Positions 24,912 through 37,440 of a stretch of DNA of 64,000 nucleotides are shown here, piece by piece (positions within the stretch are counted from its first letter, which is position 1; every line of letters begins with the position of its first letter). The translations under genes were made by a program, and so were the position numbers. The DNA comes from Circinella umbellata. Its lineage: Eukaryota; Mucoromycota; Mucoromycetes; Mucorales; Lichtheimiaceae. The notes under the pieces were generated by a model. The model saw only the letters and a program-made list of their open reading frames with translations. It was not told the origin of the DNA and searched no databases. The DNA is taken from the NCBI GenBank assembly GCA_025093555.1, contig JAIWNF010000050.1, positions 1 to 64,000 of the forward strand, in the 5' to 3' direction.

Positions 24912-26989
24912 ACTACGTATTGATTTTCTTTTTTTAAATTTAGGGTGATGAAGAAGTTCTGAGGTCCCCTATATCTATAATCCCTTCTTTTATATATATT
25001 CCTTGTTTCTTGTTTCTCGTGCTTTTAATTTTTTCTAAGCTTAATCCTCATTTACATTATCTTTTTACGAGCATGTTGACAGGATAGTTAGAGCCATTGA
25101 ATACTTTGTTTTGGCAGTAAAATCATCATTCTTTTTTTTTGTGTGTATATTTAAATAAATATTTTGAGTTGAATCATGGACCTTATAAGCTTGTATCAAT
25201 AAGTTCAATTTATCTGGAATATAGTAATACACATACAAATGGTGTTGTAGAATCATATGTTTAACGAAAAAAAAAGTATAGAACGATAAATCTTTCTACT
25301 TAAAAACCGGTTTGAATATTATCTGAAACCTATCTGATAACTGGAGTAAAAAATCATTTAGTAAATAAATTGTGATTGTCAATACAACGATAAGTTGCTC
25401 TTTTTTTTTCTTACTTATAGAGATTAAATCCATGCCTACGTAGCAAGATCTCTTCATAAAATATATCTGGGACAGATTCTTTTTAATTATATACCTTAAT
25501 ATCAATATTTTACGCGGACAAGAGGGACACCACCCTAATTCTAATGTTACTGTTTCTTTATGAATCTCGTAGATCTGTGATACAATGATGCAAACCTCTT
25601 TTTTTTTCATCTTGTTTATAAAAAAATTGTTTACTGTCTAAATTGTATTTTTCTTTTCTTACTATGAATTATAAAATTTCGATCTTATACCATTCGTGTA
25701 TTAGTCTATGGTTCCAAATAAAAGTGAACCTATACAAAATACCCAAGTTCAGTACGTACGATTGGAATCCAAGTTAATGTAAGAATTAAATAGCTACTCA
25801 TTTGAAAATATACCGATGCCGTTATTGATACCACCCTGTCATCATTCTGTTCCCATACAATATATCATTAATATACAATCCACCCAGCAACAAACTTATA
25901 TTATAGCGGCTTAAAGACATTTACGTATTATTATGTTTTATCGATAAGTGATCAACTTTGTACATTTAGTATCGCATGCTTCTGCGCAATAGTGGACGAA
26001 AAAGAGTCATCCTCCACTAGGATGACAAAAAATAATGTGTGATATCATGTCATCTATGCAGATTACCAGGTGTGGGGTAATAACACCACCAAGGTCGTTT
26101 CTAATTGTGAGAGCAGACAAAAAAAATCGCTTTTACGTATGACGTTTCCTTTTTTTTTGTGAATAATAAAAAGGGTTGATTTACCAATGACCTGTACATA
26201 AAAATTCAATATTATTTATTGAAATACGTCATGAGATTAATTATTCATAACACTATTTGAGAACTATGGAAATAAAGCAAGTATCCTTGATGAAGTTCTG
26301 TTTCAAAAAAGAAAAATTGTTACACTAGGATAATAGGTTTATATGGCTCTTTTATCGTTGTACGCACAACAATGGGCCTTGAAGGGAAAAAAAAAAGAAT
26401 TCGCACACGTATAGAACTATATCCCAGCATATAATGAATAACTCTTAACATCAAAATAAATTTCTCCTTTTTTTCTCCTCCCCTCTTTGAAGTCAATGGA
26501 ACGAGAATTATAATCATATGTCTAAAAAAATAGGAGAAATGGATATTGTTGCTTTTCTTAAGTGTGAATGTATAATAATAATAATAATAATAATAGCTTA
26601 AAAAGAGTGGAAAAAGACAAAGGAGAGAATAAGATTATTATGATTATTAAAAAAAGTAATAAAAAGTAGGAAGGATTTACATTATTATATTACATTTCAT
26701 CCAATTTTTTTTTCTATTTTTTTTTTATCATTATATCTCACTACAAATGAGTACATCGACAATTACGACTACAGTAATATTGTGTACCTAAAAAATAAAA
26801 TAAATATAAGTTAAATCAATTCATTCAGGTATATTCAATGTGTTTTGTTTATATACATACTATATCTTTGATAACAATCTGAGTTATATCGACTGTATTT
26901 AATAAATGTCATTATTGTTAGTTTTATGATCACACGCGCAGGTATATATGTAGCTGATTATGCAAAACAAAATATATAAATATATAAAT

Positions 26990-27427
26990 TTACCAATCAC
27001 ATGATGCATAGCGTCTACGAGTTAAACCAGCTGCTAAACCTATAATGACAGCCCCAATGACAAAACAAATTGCAAATGAAAGTAATCGACGTTTTAATGC
27101 AAGTGATCTGTTATTAGGTGGAGCATAGAATGTTGTAAAGGCATTACGAGGAGGTTCGTTGGAAGGCATGTGAGGTGCTGCTTGTGGTGTACCTCCTGGA
27201 GGTAGAGGTGGAGGAGCATAATAAGTGGGCCCTGGTTGTTGTTGATGATATTGTTGTTGATTTGGTAGTGGCGGTGGCGGATAACTATGATTAGGTGGTT
27301 GATAAGAAGGTGGTGGTTCTGAACTTGGTGGAGCATAAGTCGATGATTCACCTTGAGGATGATTAGTTGTATTATTATTATTATTATTATTGTTGTTGTT
27401 GTTGTATGTATCCGTAACTTGACCCAT
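26990..27427 (-). CDS. Pro/Gln-rich single-pass membrane protein, unknown
   Basis: One frame of 145 residues starting MGQVTDTY. An Asn run and a long Pro/Gln/Tyr-rich region with PPPSYQPP- and PPPPLP-type motifs (potential WW or SH3 ligands) precede a C-terminal hydrophobic helix (LLSFAICFVIGAVIIGLAAG) and a short basic tail (LTRRRYASCDW). The topology would be an N-terminal proline-rich arm and a C-terminal anchor. The C-terminus is uncertain: the stop lies inside a GTAAAT donor-like site (26990-26992). A minus-strand acceptor near 26789 could add a short alternative exon ending WYTILL. Gly2 (MGQ) could also be an N-myristoylation site. Family not recognised. Confidence 0.65.
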   Translation of the reverse strand: MGQVTDTYNNNNNNNNNNNTTNHPQGESSTYAPPSSEPPPSYQPPNHSYPPPPLPNQQQYHQQQPGPTYYAPPPLPPGGTPQAAPHMPSNEPPRNAFTTFYAPPNNRSLALKRRLLSFAICFVIGAVIIGLAAGLTRRRYASCDW

Positions 27428-30400
27428 GATGATTATTAAAAGATAAAAAATAAATAAAAAGAAAGAAAGAAACAAAAGGAATTGAAATGTAAACTAAAAT
27501 ATTTTATCAAATATTAAAGTTGGATGCAAAAGAATGGAACGGATCCAACCAAATTGTTATTTTATGCTGAGCAATGTTATTAACATGGTCCGATGATAAA
27601 TTGTTACACAAAGAACCATTCTCACTATATTTAAATTAAAAAAACTAAAATATGAATATAATAATATAGTAAACACACACACACACACACAAAAAAAAGG
27701 GTCATATTAAAAGATGAATATATATATATGATAATGTATATAATAATATGGGTTATTGAAGTTAAAAATAAAAGGAGAGAAACCCTGTGTGTGTCTTTTT
27801 TAAGTTGGGTATTAAAATAACTTTACTTTTTTAGGAACGTCGTTTTGAATCCATTTCTTTTTCCTAAAACTTTTTTTTGTCAATTCAAATGAACTTTTTA
27901 AGGATTAAATGAGTAACATGGATGTTTATTTATATTTTATTCATATTTTAGCATTTCCTCTCTCTCCCCTCCCTTCCAAAAAAAAAGGCTTCAATTGACC
28001 CTCCCACTTTCAACAATCGTGATCAGTTATAAACCTTAAGACTTCTTGAAATACGCGTTTGATCTTGATTCTAACAACCTAGCCCAAGCCTACAACTATC
28101 ACAGCAAAACAAATAGTTTACGGAAACTTTCGAAACGAACGATAACACTTTTGTTTCTCAACTCATATCCGAACTCCATCGACTATCTTGTCTTTTTACT
28201 CGATAACACACGACAAACCAAAGTCTAGGATATGTATTATGAGGATCCTATCATTAATAATAATAAGTCATAGAGCAAAAAATATTAATATGATTATGGA
28301 ATTTACTGATGCTAAGAGAAAAAAGTGGAACAAGAATCAATTATGGGTTTGATCCTTTGAAATTTTGGTTTAAGATCAGGATCCGGATTCGTAGCTTTGC
28401 TTTCTAATAACCAATGCCTGTTGATATCCATAGAATTGGATGACAAGAAATCGTAGATTTAATGAGGAAGTATTGATCCTGCTGATATATTGGATAGTCT
28501 TGGAGATGGATTTATGAGGATACTATGTTGAATATGGATAGTATTGAAGATGTCTCAGTGTTTATTTGTGTATTACATGATAGAAAACCATGGATGCTTA
28601 ATCAATAACTATAGCACTATATCAGATAGATCGGAAAAGTTACAGAAATGTCAAGAAAAAAGATACTTTGAAAGCTGTGGCCTTTTTTTTTCAATAATTA
28701 TAATCTGATTAAAATGTCCCGTTGATATTAACAACAAATAATATGCATCATGTTTTTTTATATGAAAGGTTGGCAATTGTTAAATATAATCCTAGTCCTG
28801 CTTGGAGTGAATTGAATTATTTTGTTTTTCGTGAAAAACTTGCTACTGATATAATTCAATAGTACACCATTGTTTATGAATGATGATCAAAAAAAAAAAA
28901 TCATGGCAAAAAATATACAAATGTTTACCATGTTAAAGCTCAACTGTTTATAAAGAATAGTAACTATCTTAGAAAATATCCAGACTTTGATTATAAAATT
29001 ATTCCTTTACGTATCAAAAATGAAGAACGCTATCTGATATGAACAAACCAAGTACTTTATGTGACTCGATATGAGAACATCTAACTATAAATGCTATTAT
29101 ATAATGCTTTGTACATACAGTATATGTAAATTTGAGTGTAACCCCTTCTTGGTTCTATTTGTTGACAACATTTCAGTTTTCTTTTCTCATAGAACGAGTG
29201 GCTCCTATTTGTTAGTGCCACTGTTGTATTTCTTTTGTCAAGTAGAATTACTTTTTAATGAAGAGGATAGTAAGCCATCTTAATATAATAACAATAATAA
29301 TAGTAATAAAAAAACCAACTATTATTTTTGTTCACTCTATGTATTAGTAGAATAGACAGAAAGTATTAACTTATCCTTAAAATGTATATGAGACTTCAGA
29401 AAGAAAGTCAACACAAGTTCACAAGGTGGGCGAAATCGGTCTTAACGGAGTTGAATGTAGAATTAAAGTCTTCTATGACAATTGAAGAACATGATATAAA
29501 ATTGAAGTTGTGAGTAATACCAGTTAAGAAAGCAGAATTTGAAAGTATTCGCCAAGAACTTTTTACGTTAGAATCATCACTGCAGCTGTAACACCAATGG
29601 TTGAGTACTTACGGACCACCATCTATCATATATAAGTTAATATTTATTATTATCAAATTATCTGTTATCTTTCGATTCATGCTATCATTATACCTATGAA
29701 ATCTTTTTGATAAACCATAGGATTATTTTATCCGCTTCCGATTTAGTTTGTTACGTACAAGGTAACCATGGCGAAGATGGATATAGAACAACGTTTAATC
29801 TTTTTGTACGTATTTGAGGTTGTGACATCTTAGATCCACGGTTTCAAATTCGAGGAGCATGAAAAAAAAGGAAACGACTAAATTTACACTATACTATAAA
29901 GCAAACACGAAATTTCCTGGAATAGTTGAAGGTAACGGTGGATCGTTCACAATTATATCTTCAAAGGTATATTTTTTTAATAATGTTGCTTTTGCTTTCT
30001 CTCGCTAATATACATATCAAATCTTTCAATAACTTTTTTTTTTTCGTTTACTTTATTAGAGATGTATCATGCTTAATATTAGTATGAAAGTACATATTAT
30101 CCATGAAGCAAAAACATTCGCCGTACAGTTTCTCGAGTCAGGTTATTTATTTAATAGTCCAACCAGGAGTAATACCGAAGAAAAATAATGGGAAACCAAA
30201 TCAGTTGCTACATTGAAAAAAGTTGCAATTCGCTGTGAAGAATTTCTTTAAAAAAAGTGCTATGGAGTTTTTATGCTTTCTTTAATGCGAAAAAAAAAGC
30301 AACTTTGGCTTTCACTATCCTCTTTCTCCTCCACCCTTTATCAAAACCAATAAAATATCTTTTATATTTTACTCTCTTTCAATCGTTTTTTTTCTTATTC

Positions 30401-32330
30401 GCTTCTCATTTTCTTTATTGCTCTCTAGTCTTCACACACCTTCTTTTCCCTCCTCAATTTAACTTTTCCCCTTAATGGGATCTTTTCCGCTCTTCTGTGA
30501 AGTTGTCATTGAAACATATGCAAATATTATATTAGTTTAACTCTGCCTTGCAGTTACAGTACTTTTTAATATTGATTTTTGTATATTTATATATTACACT
30601 TGTTTTATATATTATGTTTTTTAAAGTAAAGCTATAAAAATTATCAATTATTATTTTTGACAAAGTTCGTAGTTTGAGATATAAGGGTTGTAGTGATTTG
30701 TTCGTATCCCGACAATGAATGGGACCCATATTTTTACCACCATCTTTCGTTGGCGCGGGAACAGGGCCATGTTGATAATAATCACCACAGTGAGGATCAT
30801 GGTGATGGTTAAAAAATACTACTACAAACTTGCTAGTAATCATAATTTTAGTATATACTATAGTAGCTATATTTTTTAGATAATGTGTATACTATCATAA
30901 GAATGAACTTGGGAATAAGAGAACATCTGCCCCTTTTATACATATAATGTTCATGTCAAATGATGATATGAATAGTAGGTTAAATGTTATTATGATATAA
31001 TAAGCTGTATAAAATCGTTTATTTTCATTACGTTTACAATATCATTATCACCACCATCATTAGCTTTGTATTTTTCATCTACGTATAATCATATCAATTC
31101 ATTTTTCTGTTGTTATTATACTTTGATAGAATGTCTTTATCATATTGATTTAAAAAGATCAATATAATATTAAGCTTGATTTCTTGTCCATTTCATTATC
31201 CACGCGACTACACACGCATTTTTTCAGTTGATTTTAATTATTTATTAGAGTGCACATTTAAAAAGACTTTAAAAAGACTGGATAAGCTTTTATTTGATAG
31301 TTCTATGTTCACAATCGCGTAAAAAAAATTTTTTTTTTTTTTACTCGCATTGCAACACTTCCTCAATCCCGTGTACGCGCCTGTCAAAAAAAAAAAAAAA
31401 AAAAAAAAAAAAAAGCGCGAGCGGGGGAAAAAATTCTCGTTGAAGCCACAACATAGGTTTTCATGGAACATGAAGGAATTAAACTTATCGGCGACACAAA
31501 AAACTTTTTTTTTTTGACTCCACTCATTCAATAACCGCTACAAAAAAAAGTATTTAAGCGACATTGAAACGCAAATCTTTTGTTCATTACTCTTTCTTCA
31601 CTATCGGTAAGTTTCTATTTTATTTTGGTTTGAGGGAATAAAAAAAAAAAGCTTTTGTGTATATATATACATATATTTTTTTGTGAAAGGATGAACCAGG
31701 CATTTGGCTCGAGTCGTTATGACGATGTGGAAAAAACACCAGCTACCTTATTAATATTTACTGAAATCAAAAAAAAATACATGAAAGCTTTTTCTTTTTT
31801 TGGGAGAGAAAATTAAGGTCATAAATAATTATGATATCAATAACAGTTTTAACTGATTTTATATTCTTTTTATTTATATTGATAATAGATTTTACTTTAA
31901 GAGTGATTCGATGGCTCAAGATTGATAGTTTAACTATTTATGATAATTCTTTTAATAAAAAACATTTTTTTATCTACACTATACAATTTTATTTTATTTT
32001 ATTTTGGTTTAATTGATTTTAAGCCACTTTATTATATATTTATGGTTTTTGAGTATTAATTTCGGAACTACGGATAGTAAATAATTTGAGTGAATGGAAT
32101 TTACAATATAATGAACTACACCTAAAATATTTTGACTTAATAATTGTTGACAAATGCCTGTGCTCATAACAAATATTTCATAGTTGTTTGTCATATTAAT
32201 AGTAGGCAAAAAAACCTTTTTCCTGTTATGGCTTTTGAACCACTGATTCAAGTAATAGAAACATATATAATTTTTTTCTTGTAAAATAAAGAGATCATGT
32301 CAATTTATAATATAAATTGTATCCAAGGAA
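27428..32330. other. Long region of decayed and non-coding sequence
   Basis: No intact gene. Fragments that look once-coding but are full of stops occur at 28780-28860 (LAIVKYNPSPAWSELNYFVF), 29388-29640 (listed separately), 30650-30843 on the minus strand (HHHDPHCGDYYQHGPVPAP), and 31691-31790 (MNQAFGSSRYDDVEKTPAT). Homopolymers reach about 29 A at 31386-31414. The fragments are too short to name. Confidence 0.5.
29388..29640 (+). pseudogene. Coding relic, charged helical protein
   Basis: One frame reads MRLQKESQHKFTRWAKSVLT and EHDIKLKL, then a TGA stop (29511-29513). It continues VIPVKKAEFESIRQELFTLE, then TAA (29589-29591), then HQWLSTYGPPSII. The amphipathic, charged composition across both stops suggests a decayed exon rather than chance. 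Family unknown. Confidence 0.35.
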
Positions 32331-35300
32331 TTATGCATATGGATCGCCTGAGACTATTTTGATAAGAACATTGTACCACTTTGATTGACCTTTGATTTTT
32401 ACCCAGCCAAATTCATCAGGGGCACCATCATATTGTTGTTCATCAATACATTTTTCATTATCACGGTTTGACACTAACTGGGACGGGCATTGTCGTGTAT
32501 CATCCATGATGGGTTCGTCAGTGTTCGGTGGGGGGCTATAATACGTTGGGCAAGTCCAACCAGTTTTGGTACATGGTGGTATTATTGATGAAGGACGTCC
32601 AAATCTTTCAGCTATTGAGCTACGATTATCTTCAAGTGTTTGGAGGCTTGAGATTATGTTATAGCCACTTTCTTGAATTTTACGCTACAAAGGGATAAAA
32701 AATCGCTCAGTGTTTCATTCGATAAACAAATATCATCCCATTTCACTTCCCTACCCACCGTAAACATCAATAAATAAGATAACGTTGTAGGGAAATTCTT
32801 CATGCTCTGAATATTTTTTGGAATGTCAATTTTTTGTTCAGGAATTGCAATATAAAGAAAAGGTTTGATAAGATGCACGGAAGAAATTTCACCATCAGGG
32901 CCTAGAAATAAGAATAGCATTTTGTTAATTATGATGATTATTTCCTCTTAAAAATAAAGATGAGTTTTTTTTTACCTGTCAATTGTAAGATCCATCCGAT
33001 AGTCTCATTTCCAGCACTCTCACCATTATAGACAATAATCAAACCGTCAACAATATCCTTGCCTTCGTGAACCAACTTGCATTCATCCCCAAAAAGTTTT
33101 ACATCATTTGGAAGTGTTTTAGCCAATTCACCAGCGGCTACATCATATTCATTATCCTTAAAATCCACAACAAACCGTAGGTCAATTTTAAATGCAATTG
33201 TATGTTCAGTTGAATTATAGCACAATCGTTTTGAGATAGTGGCTTGTTTAGAAACGGAATCACCACTAAAAGATATTTTGATTAGTAACAATGTTAATAA
33301 TACTTATGGAATAAATAAAGCACACGAACGAGCGAGCAAACAAAACAACTTACGTCTTTAAGCGTACTGACACGTTGTGTGGTAGTTTCGTTTGGTCAGA
33401 CCAAAGAAAAGGTTCACGTGAATCGTGATTTAGAATTAGATCCTTGGGTGGTCATGTGACCACTTAAGTACGTATAAATATGGGCGGTTCAACCGCAAAA
33501 TAATAAATCTTGATCTTTTCTATCCCTTTTACTTTTACTTTTACCTTTTTCTTTTGATTGATTTTTGACAGACTTTACAACAAGGGAAACTCTACCATGT
33601 GTCAATTTTGACACGTTGTGTGGTAGTTTCGTTTGGTCAGACCAAAGAAAAGGTTCACGTGATTCGTGATTTAGAATTAGATCCTTGGGTGGTCATGTGA
33701 CCACTTAAGTACATATAAATATGGGCGGTTCAACCGCAAAATAATAAATCTTCATCTTTTCTATCCCTTTTACTTTTACTTTTACCTTTTTCTTTTGATT
33801 GATTTTTGACAGACTTTACAACAAGGGAAACTCTACCACGTGTCAGTACTAAATTATTACCAGCAGAAAGTAATAGATCGAAAAGAGGTGTCCAGAGTCT
33901 TGCAAGATAATCAGTTTCTGTATATTTATTTTCTTTTGAAGGGATAAATAAGTTGGGATGGTTTTCTAATAAATTGAGACTATGATATTCATCAGAGTTC
34001 ATTATGTTACATATAAGTATTATACACCAGCCATTCTATATTAATCTCATACATACACTAGATCAAATACATCAAGGATTTTGCCTTCAAATCTGCTAAG
34101 TGATTCAGATAATTTCATCTTAATCAAATACTTTTGTGCCTTACTAATACCGTTTTCAATGGCACACAGCTAAAAACCAAATTGCATTATGAGTAACTGC
34201 CATGTGTATTTGACATGTAGGTGACCTAGAACAACAAATATGGTATTTCTTACGTTTACAATAATTTCCCAACTATCCAAAAGACGCTTAGTTAATAACG
34301 AGCCGTCTACTTTGGTTTGATATTGTTTCTTCATATCCTCTGAAAATCACTCCCATTCCTCCACTTCAAACAGTTTTCGTTGGCCTTCATCAGAAGCGTT
34401 CACCATATCTACCAAGTGACTCAAGCCGCACCTATTTGGAAACAAAAAAGGGTTAGCATTCATTATGTACTTAAACAAATCCGTCCATTTTATCTCTCAA
34501 CATTGATAACTTTTTTTTATACCTCATTATTTTTTCTTCCTCTCTTGTTAATTCACCACCATTCCGTTTCTTCTGTTGAAGGCTATTTGCCTCTTCTGTT
34601 GTGATACTAAGTAATTTGGCTTTTTGTTTGTTGTATGAGTATAATTGGAGATATTATTAAGGAACAGCATAAAAGTTATTATATACACACTTGTAAAATC
34701 CAAAGGTGCTTCTTCATCTTTAGTTTTGGCATCATTAGCTTCGGTATTATCATCAGCTTGGATATTATCATCTCGTTCACCATCATCTTCTGTATTATCT
34801 TGATCGTTAATCTAAAAAAAAAGAGTTAATAGAATACTTAATAGCTCATCTTTTTTTTTTGCATACATAAAAATGGCTTTAATCTCAGAGTATATTATTA
34901 TATCTTTGCTTACGTTGTTACCATGTCTTGACTTTTTATTTATCTTTTTGTCCAAAGTATTACCCAAACGTTTGGCACTAATAATTGATCCTTTATAAGC
35001 ATTTTTACGACTTTCTTGTTCAAATTGTTTTTTTAATGTTTTTTCTTCGCGTTCATTTTCAAGTTGTTGATATTTTTCAATGAAAAGTGTTCATGAACAA
35101 GCTTTTAATTGACTTATTTTTGTAAAAATCTTTGAGTTTTGAACAGTACATTATAAGTGCAGGAGTCGATTGCGAGTGGTCTGAAATGTTTTGAAAAAGT
35201 CCAAGGAGATGAGTGTGAGCAATAGCAGGTTTCACTCTTCGGTTCGGTGTTGTTCCTTGAGCAATAATTAACGCAAGATCTTCAACAGAAGACCATTTGT

Positions 35301-35418
35301 TGACAGTTAAACCTGCAAAATGTATCGACACGCCCATCTTTTCACATTGCCTTGTTGAAAAAGACATTGAGCCATTCAAGGCAATATGGGAAGGTTTTCG
35401 TAAATGAATTTGAGACAT
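32331..35418 (-). pseudogene. Large broken multi-exon gene, split by an LTR pair
   Basis: Reading leftward, exons run as follows. MSQIHLRKPSHIALNGSMSF (from 35418); a charged coil QFEQESRKNAYKGS near 35000; an acidic exon near 34750; LSITTEEANSLQQKKRNGGE near 34590; CGLSHLVDMVNASDEGQRKL near 34400; LCAIENGISKAQKYL near 34160; TETDYLARLWTPLFDLLLSA near 33900. After the LTR pair the reading resumes RLKT|GDSVSKQATISK, KIDLRFVVDFKD, IGWILQLTG|PDGEISS and ends ...KIVSGDPYA at 32331. Damage: a frameshift near 35090, an in-frame TGA at 34347-34349 (codon after EEWE), an unexplained frame change near 32685, and the inserted repeats. From general knowledge the conserved half resembles an abundant uncharacterised Mucorales family. 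The D(LR)...GELAK pattern hints at a PD-(D/E)XK fold, as inference only. Confidence 0.5.
33368..33845 (+). mobile_element. Tandem pair of 237-bp LTR-like repeats (LTR-LTR)
   Basis: Two 237-bp copies, 33368-33604 and 33609-33845, differ at only about four positions and are separated by exactly four bases (attt). Each starts TGACACG and ends with CA (catgtgtca, cacgtgtca), giving TG...CA ends with a short inverted repeat. Each contains a TATA-like tataaatatgggcgg, then aataaa, then a T-rich 3' part, the order expected of an LTR promoter and poly(A) site. The pair is flanked by GTAC at 33364-33367 and 33846-33849, a 4-bp target duplication. Removing the pair and one GTAC rejoins the host reading frame. 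There is no coding sequence inside. Confidence 0.8.
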
Positions 35419-35792
35419 GGAGTTTTTTTTATACTGTATATGTTTATTATATATAAAATAAGGTGTCTTTTTTATGGAAGAAGAGAATGTATATAACTAT
35501 ATAAAACGAAAGGTATACTTTACGTATTAAAAATTATACAAAGAATGGGACAAAGTTATAACAATGAGAAAGATTGGAAGCAACAAATCCCGCAGCATCA
35601 TTTTTAATTTTGGATACTCTGCTATAATCTTTTTCTGAACCCAATCCGTTTATATCATTCGAAAGTGTCTTGAAAAAGCCATTTTCAATTTTGTAAATGA
35701 AATATTACCTTCAACTGCAGATAAAGGAAATCGAAGCATTTTAATTAACCTTTTATCTTATTCTAGCTTTAATGAGTGTAATTTTTCTATTA

Positions 35793-35998
35793 GACACGAG
35801 AATACAAAATAAGTCATATGATTCCCCACCCACCCTCTTCGTTTTACCCTTTCTCTCATATTATAATTATTTTATATTTTACTCAAAGAAGATCAATTAT
35901 TATATATTGTATCAGAATTTTATTTTATATTATTTTTCGCTGACCAATAAAAAGAAAGATTAAAAGCAATCATATGACTTATTTTGTATTCGAGTGTC
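35793..35998. mobile_element. MITE-like inverted-repeat element, 206 bp
   Basis: Arms 35793-35823 and 35968-35998 are reverse complements at 29 of 31 positions (outer end gacac, inner end aagtcatatgatt). The ~144-bp interior is AT-rich and non-coding. No clear target duplication is visible (ctatta versus tcattc), so the superfamily is open. Confidence 0.6.
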
Positions 35999-36175
35999 TC
36001 ATTCAATTCTAGAAGAATTTCATTCGTCACTTGAATTTATAAAGAACATAAATACAAAGATGGTTTACGGTACGTCACGTTATGTATTGAAGAAAATCAA
36101 CCAAATTTTTATTTTATTTTATGGATAAAAATTTTTGATCATTATCATCTACACACATGCCAGCTTGAAATGTAA

Positions 36176-36790
36176 TCTCCCATAACACCAAACCCGCTTT
36201 TCAAAAAAGGATGTATAAGTCCAAAGTAACACTAATAGTAGCAGCATCAACAACATTCGTGAAACAAATCCAATCTCGTACTTGCAGAGACTATCCACGT
36301 GATTGTTGACAAAATTTTTGAATGAAACTAATATCTCTCCTAAATAAATAAAATCATAATGAGAAAATAAATTCCATTACCATATGCACTAGTTCCATAC
36401 TGTCCTTTTATAATATTCCACCAGTTAGACTCATGTGTTAATATCTAATCGCAATCAGCTCAAGATGTTGTCTCCCATAACACCAAAGTCCAGTGCTTAG
36501 AACATGATTGCTACACAATGCTCCACTTTTCGAACAAAGGATATATAAGTCCAAAGCACCACTAATAGTAGCACCAACAACACGCGTAGACAGATCCAAT
36601 GCCGTACTTACAGAGACTATACAAGTGATTGCTTGGCGAAATCTTTAAATAACACCAATATTTCTCCTAAATAAATAAAATTAAAATGAAAAATATATAA
36701 ATAAAAATACACAAAAGAATGGATTCCATCATTGCACTAGTTCCACACTGACCTTTTATAATATTTCCACCAAAAGCTTCATCTGTTACC
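36176..36790. repeat. Diverged tandem duplication, period ~295 bp
   Basis: Copy 1 (36176-~36430) and copy 2 (36471-~36790) share tctcccataacacca, ataagtccaaag, actaatagtagca, ttctcctaaataaataaaat and actagttcca in the same order. On the minus strand copy 2 contains a coding-looking stretch (DVYELVTDEAFGGNIIKGQ). Copy 1 has lost that frame. Confidence 0.7.
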
Positions 36791-37440
36791 AGTTCATAAA
36801 CATCTAAGCTGATGCTTCGAGCATAACTACTACTTCATTCCCCCATCTTTTACGGCAAGATGATAATTTAAACTTCTTTTTTTTTAAAAAAAATTAGAAA
36901 AATGCTTGTGCGCTTTTTTTTTTATTTCTTTATATGAGCTTTCTTACATAAACTTACAATATATTTCCTCTTTAAACATATATATTGTTTTGCATTGGTT
37001 AATATATGAATGAACTGTGTTCACTTTTTGATTCTTCAACAAATTGGCGGAATTGACCTCATACCCAAATATTTTCTTTTTAGGCGTTTTATAACGGCGT
37101 TTGAAAAAGCGCCTTTAGGATTCGTCTGATCCGTCTGTCTGGTTCAAACTTAATAATTTTATTTAATTGTTCTGATAAATATATATGAAAAACAATAATG
37201 ACTTCAAAAGGCACGGCGCATTTCGCATATTTGCCAAAGTCGGGTCTGATAAAAAGAGAAAAAAACTCCATATGTTAGAGGGGGGAAATGAAGTATAAAG
37301 TAGGGAAAGACTATTTGAGAGGGGAGATAGTGCTGGAAGGTACAGTAAAGAGAATAGTGAAAAAAGAAAGGATATTATAAATAAAGAGCTGGGATGATTG
37401 GTTTTTTTTTTGTAGAAAAAAATAGATAAGAAAAGATAGT

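Larger units (their letters stand above)
22937..26989. other. Long intergenic region with simple repeats
   Basis: No gene with splice-consistent coding found on either strand. Notable contents are microsatellites at 24636-24693 and 24887-24911 and a small perfect hairpin at 26006-26026. Confidence 0.6.
35419..37440. other. Intergenic region with inverted and tandem repeats
   Basis: Apart from the inverted-repeat element and the tandem duplication listed separately, I see only AT-rich DNA and no intact gene. Confidence 0.5.

Noticed and set aside
26006..26026. Perfect 8-bp hairpin gtcatcct/aggatgac
   Set aside because: Short and isolated, with no T-tract or RNA gene context; may be chance.
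32331..35418. Calling the gene a functional nuclease
   Set aside because: The copy carries a stop, frame changes and an insertion, and the fold assignment is only by eye.
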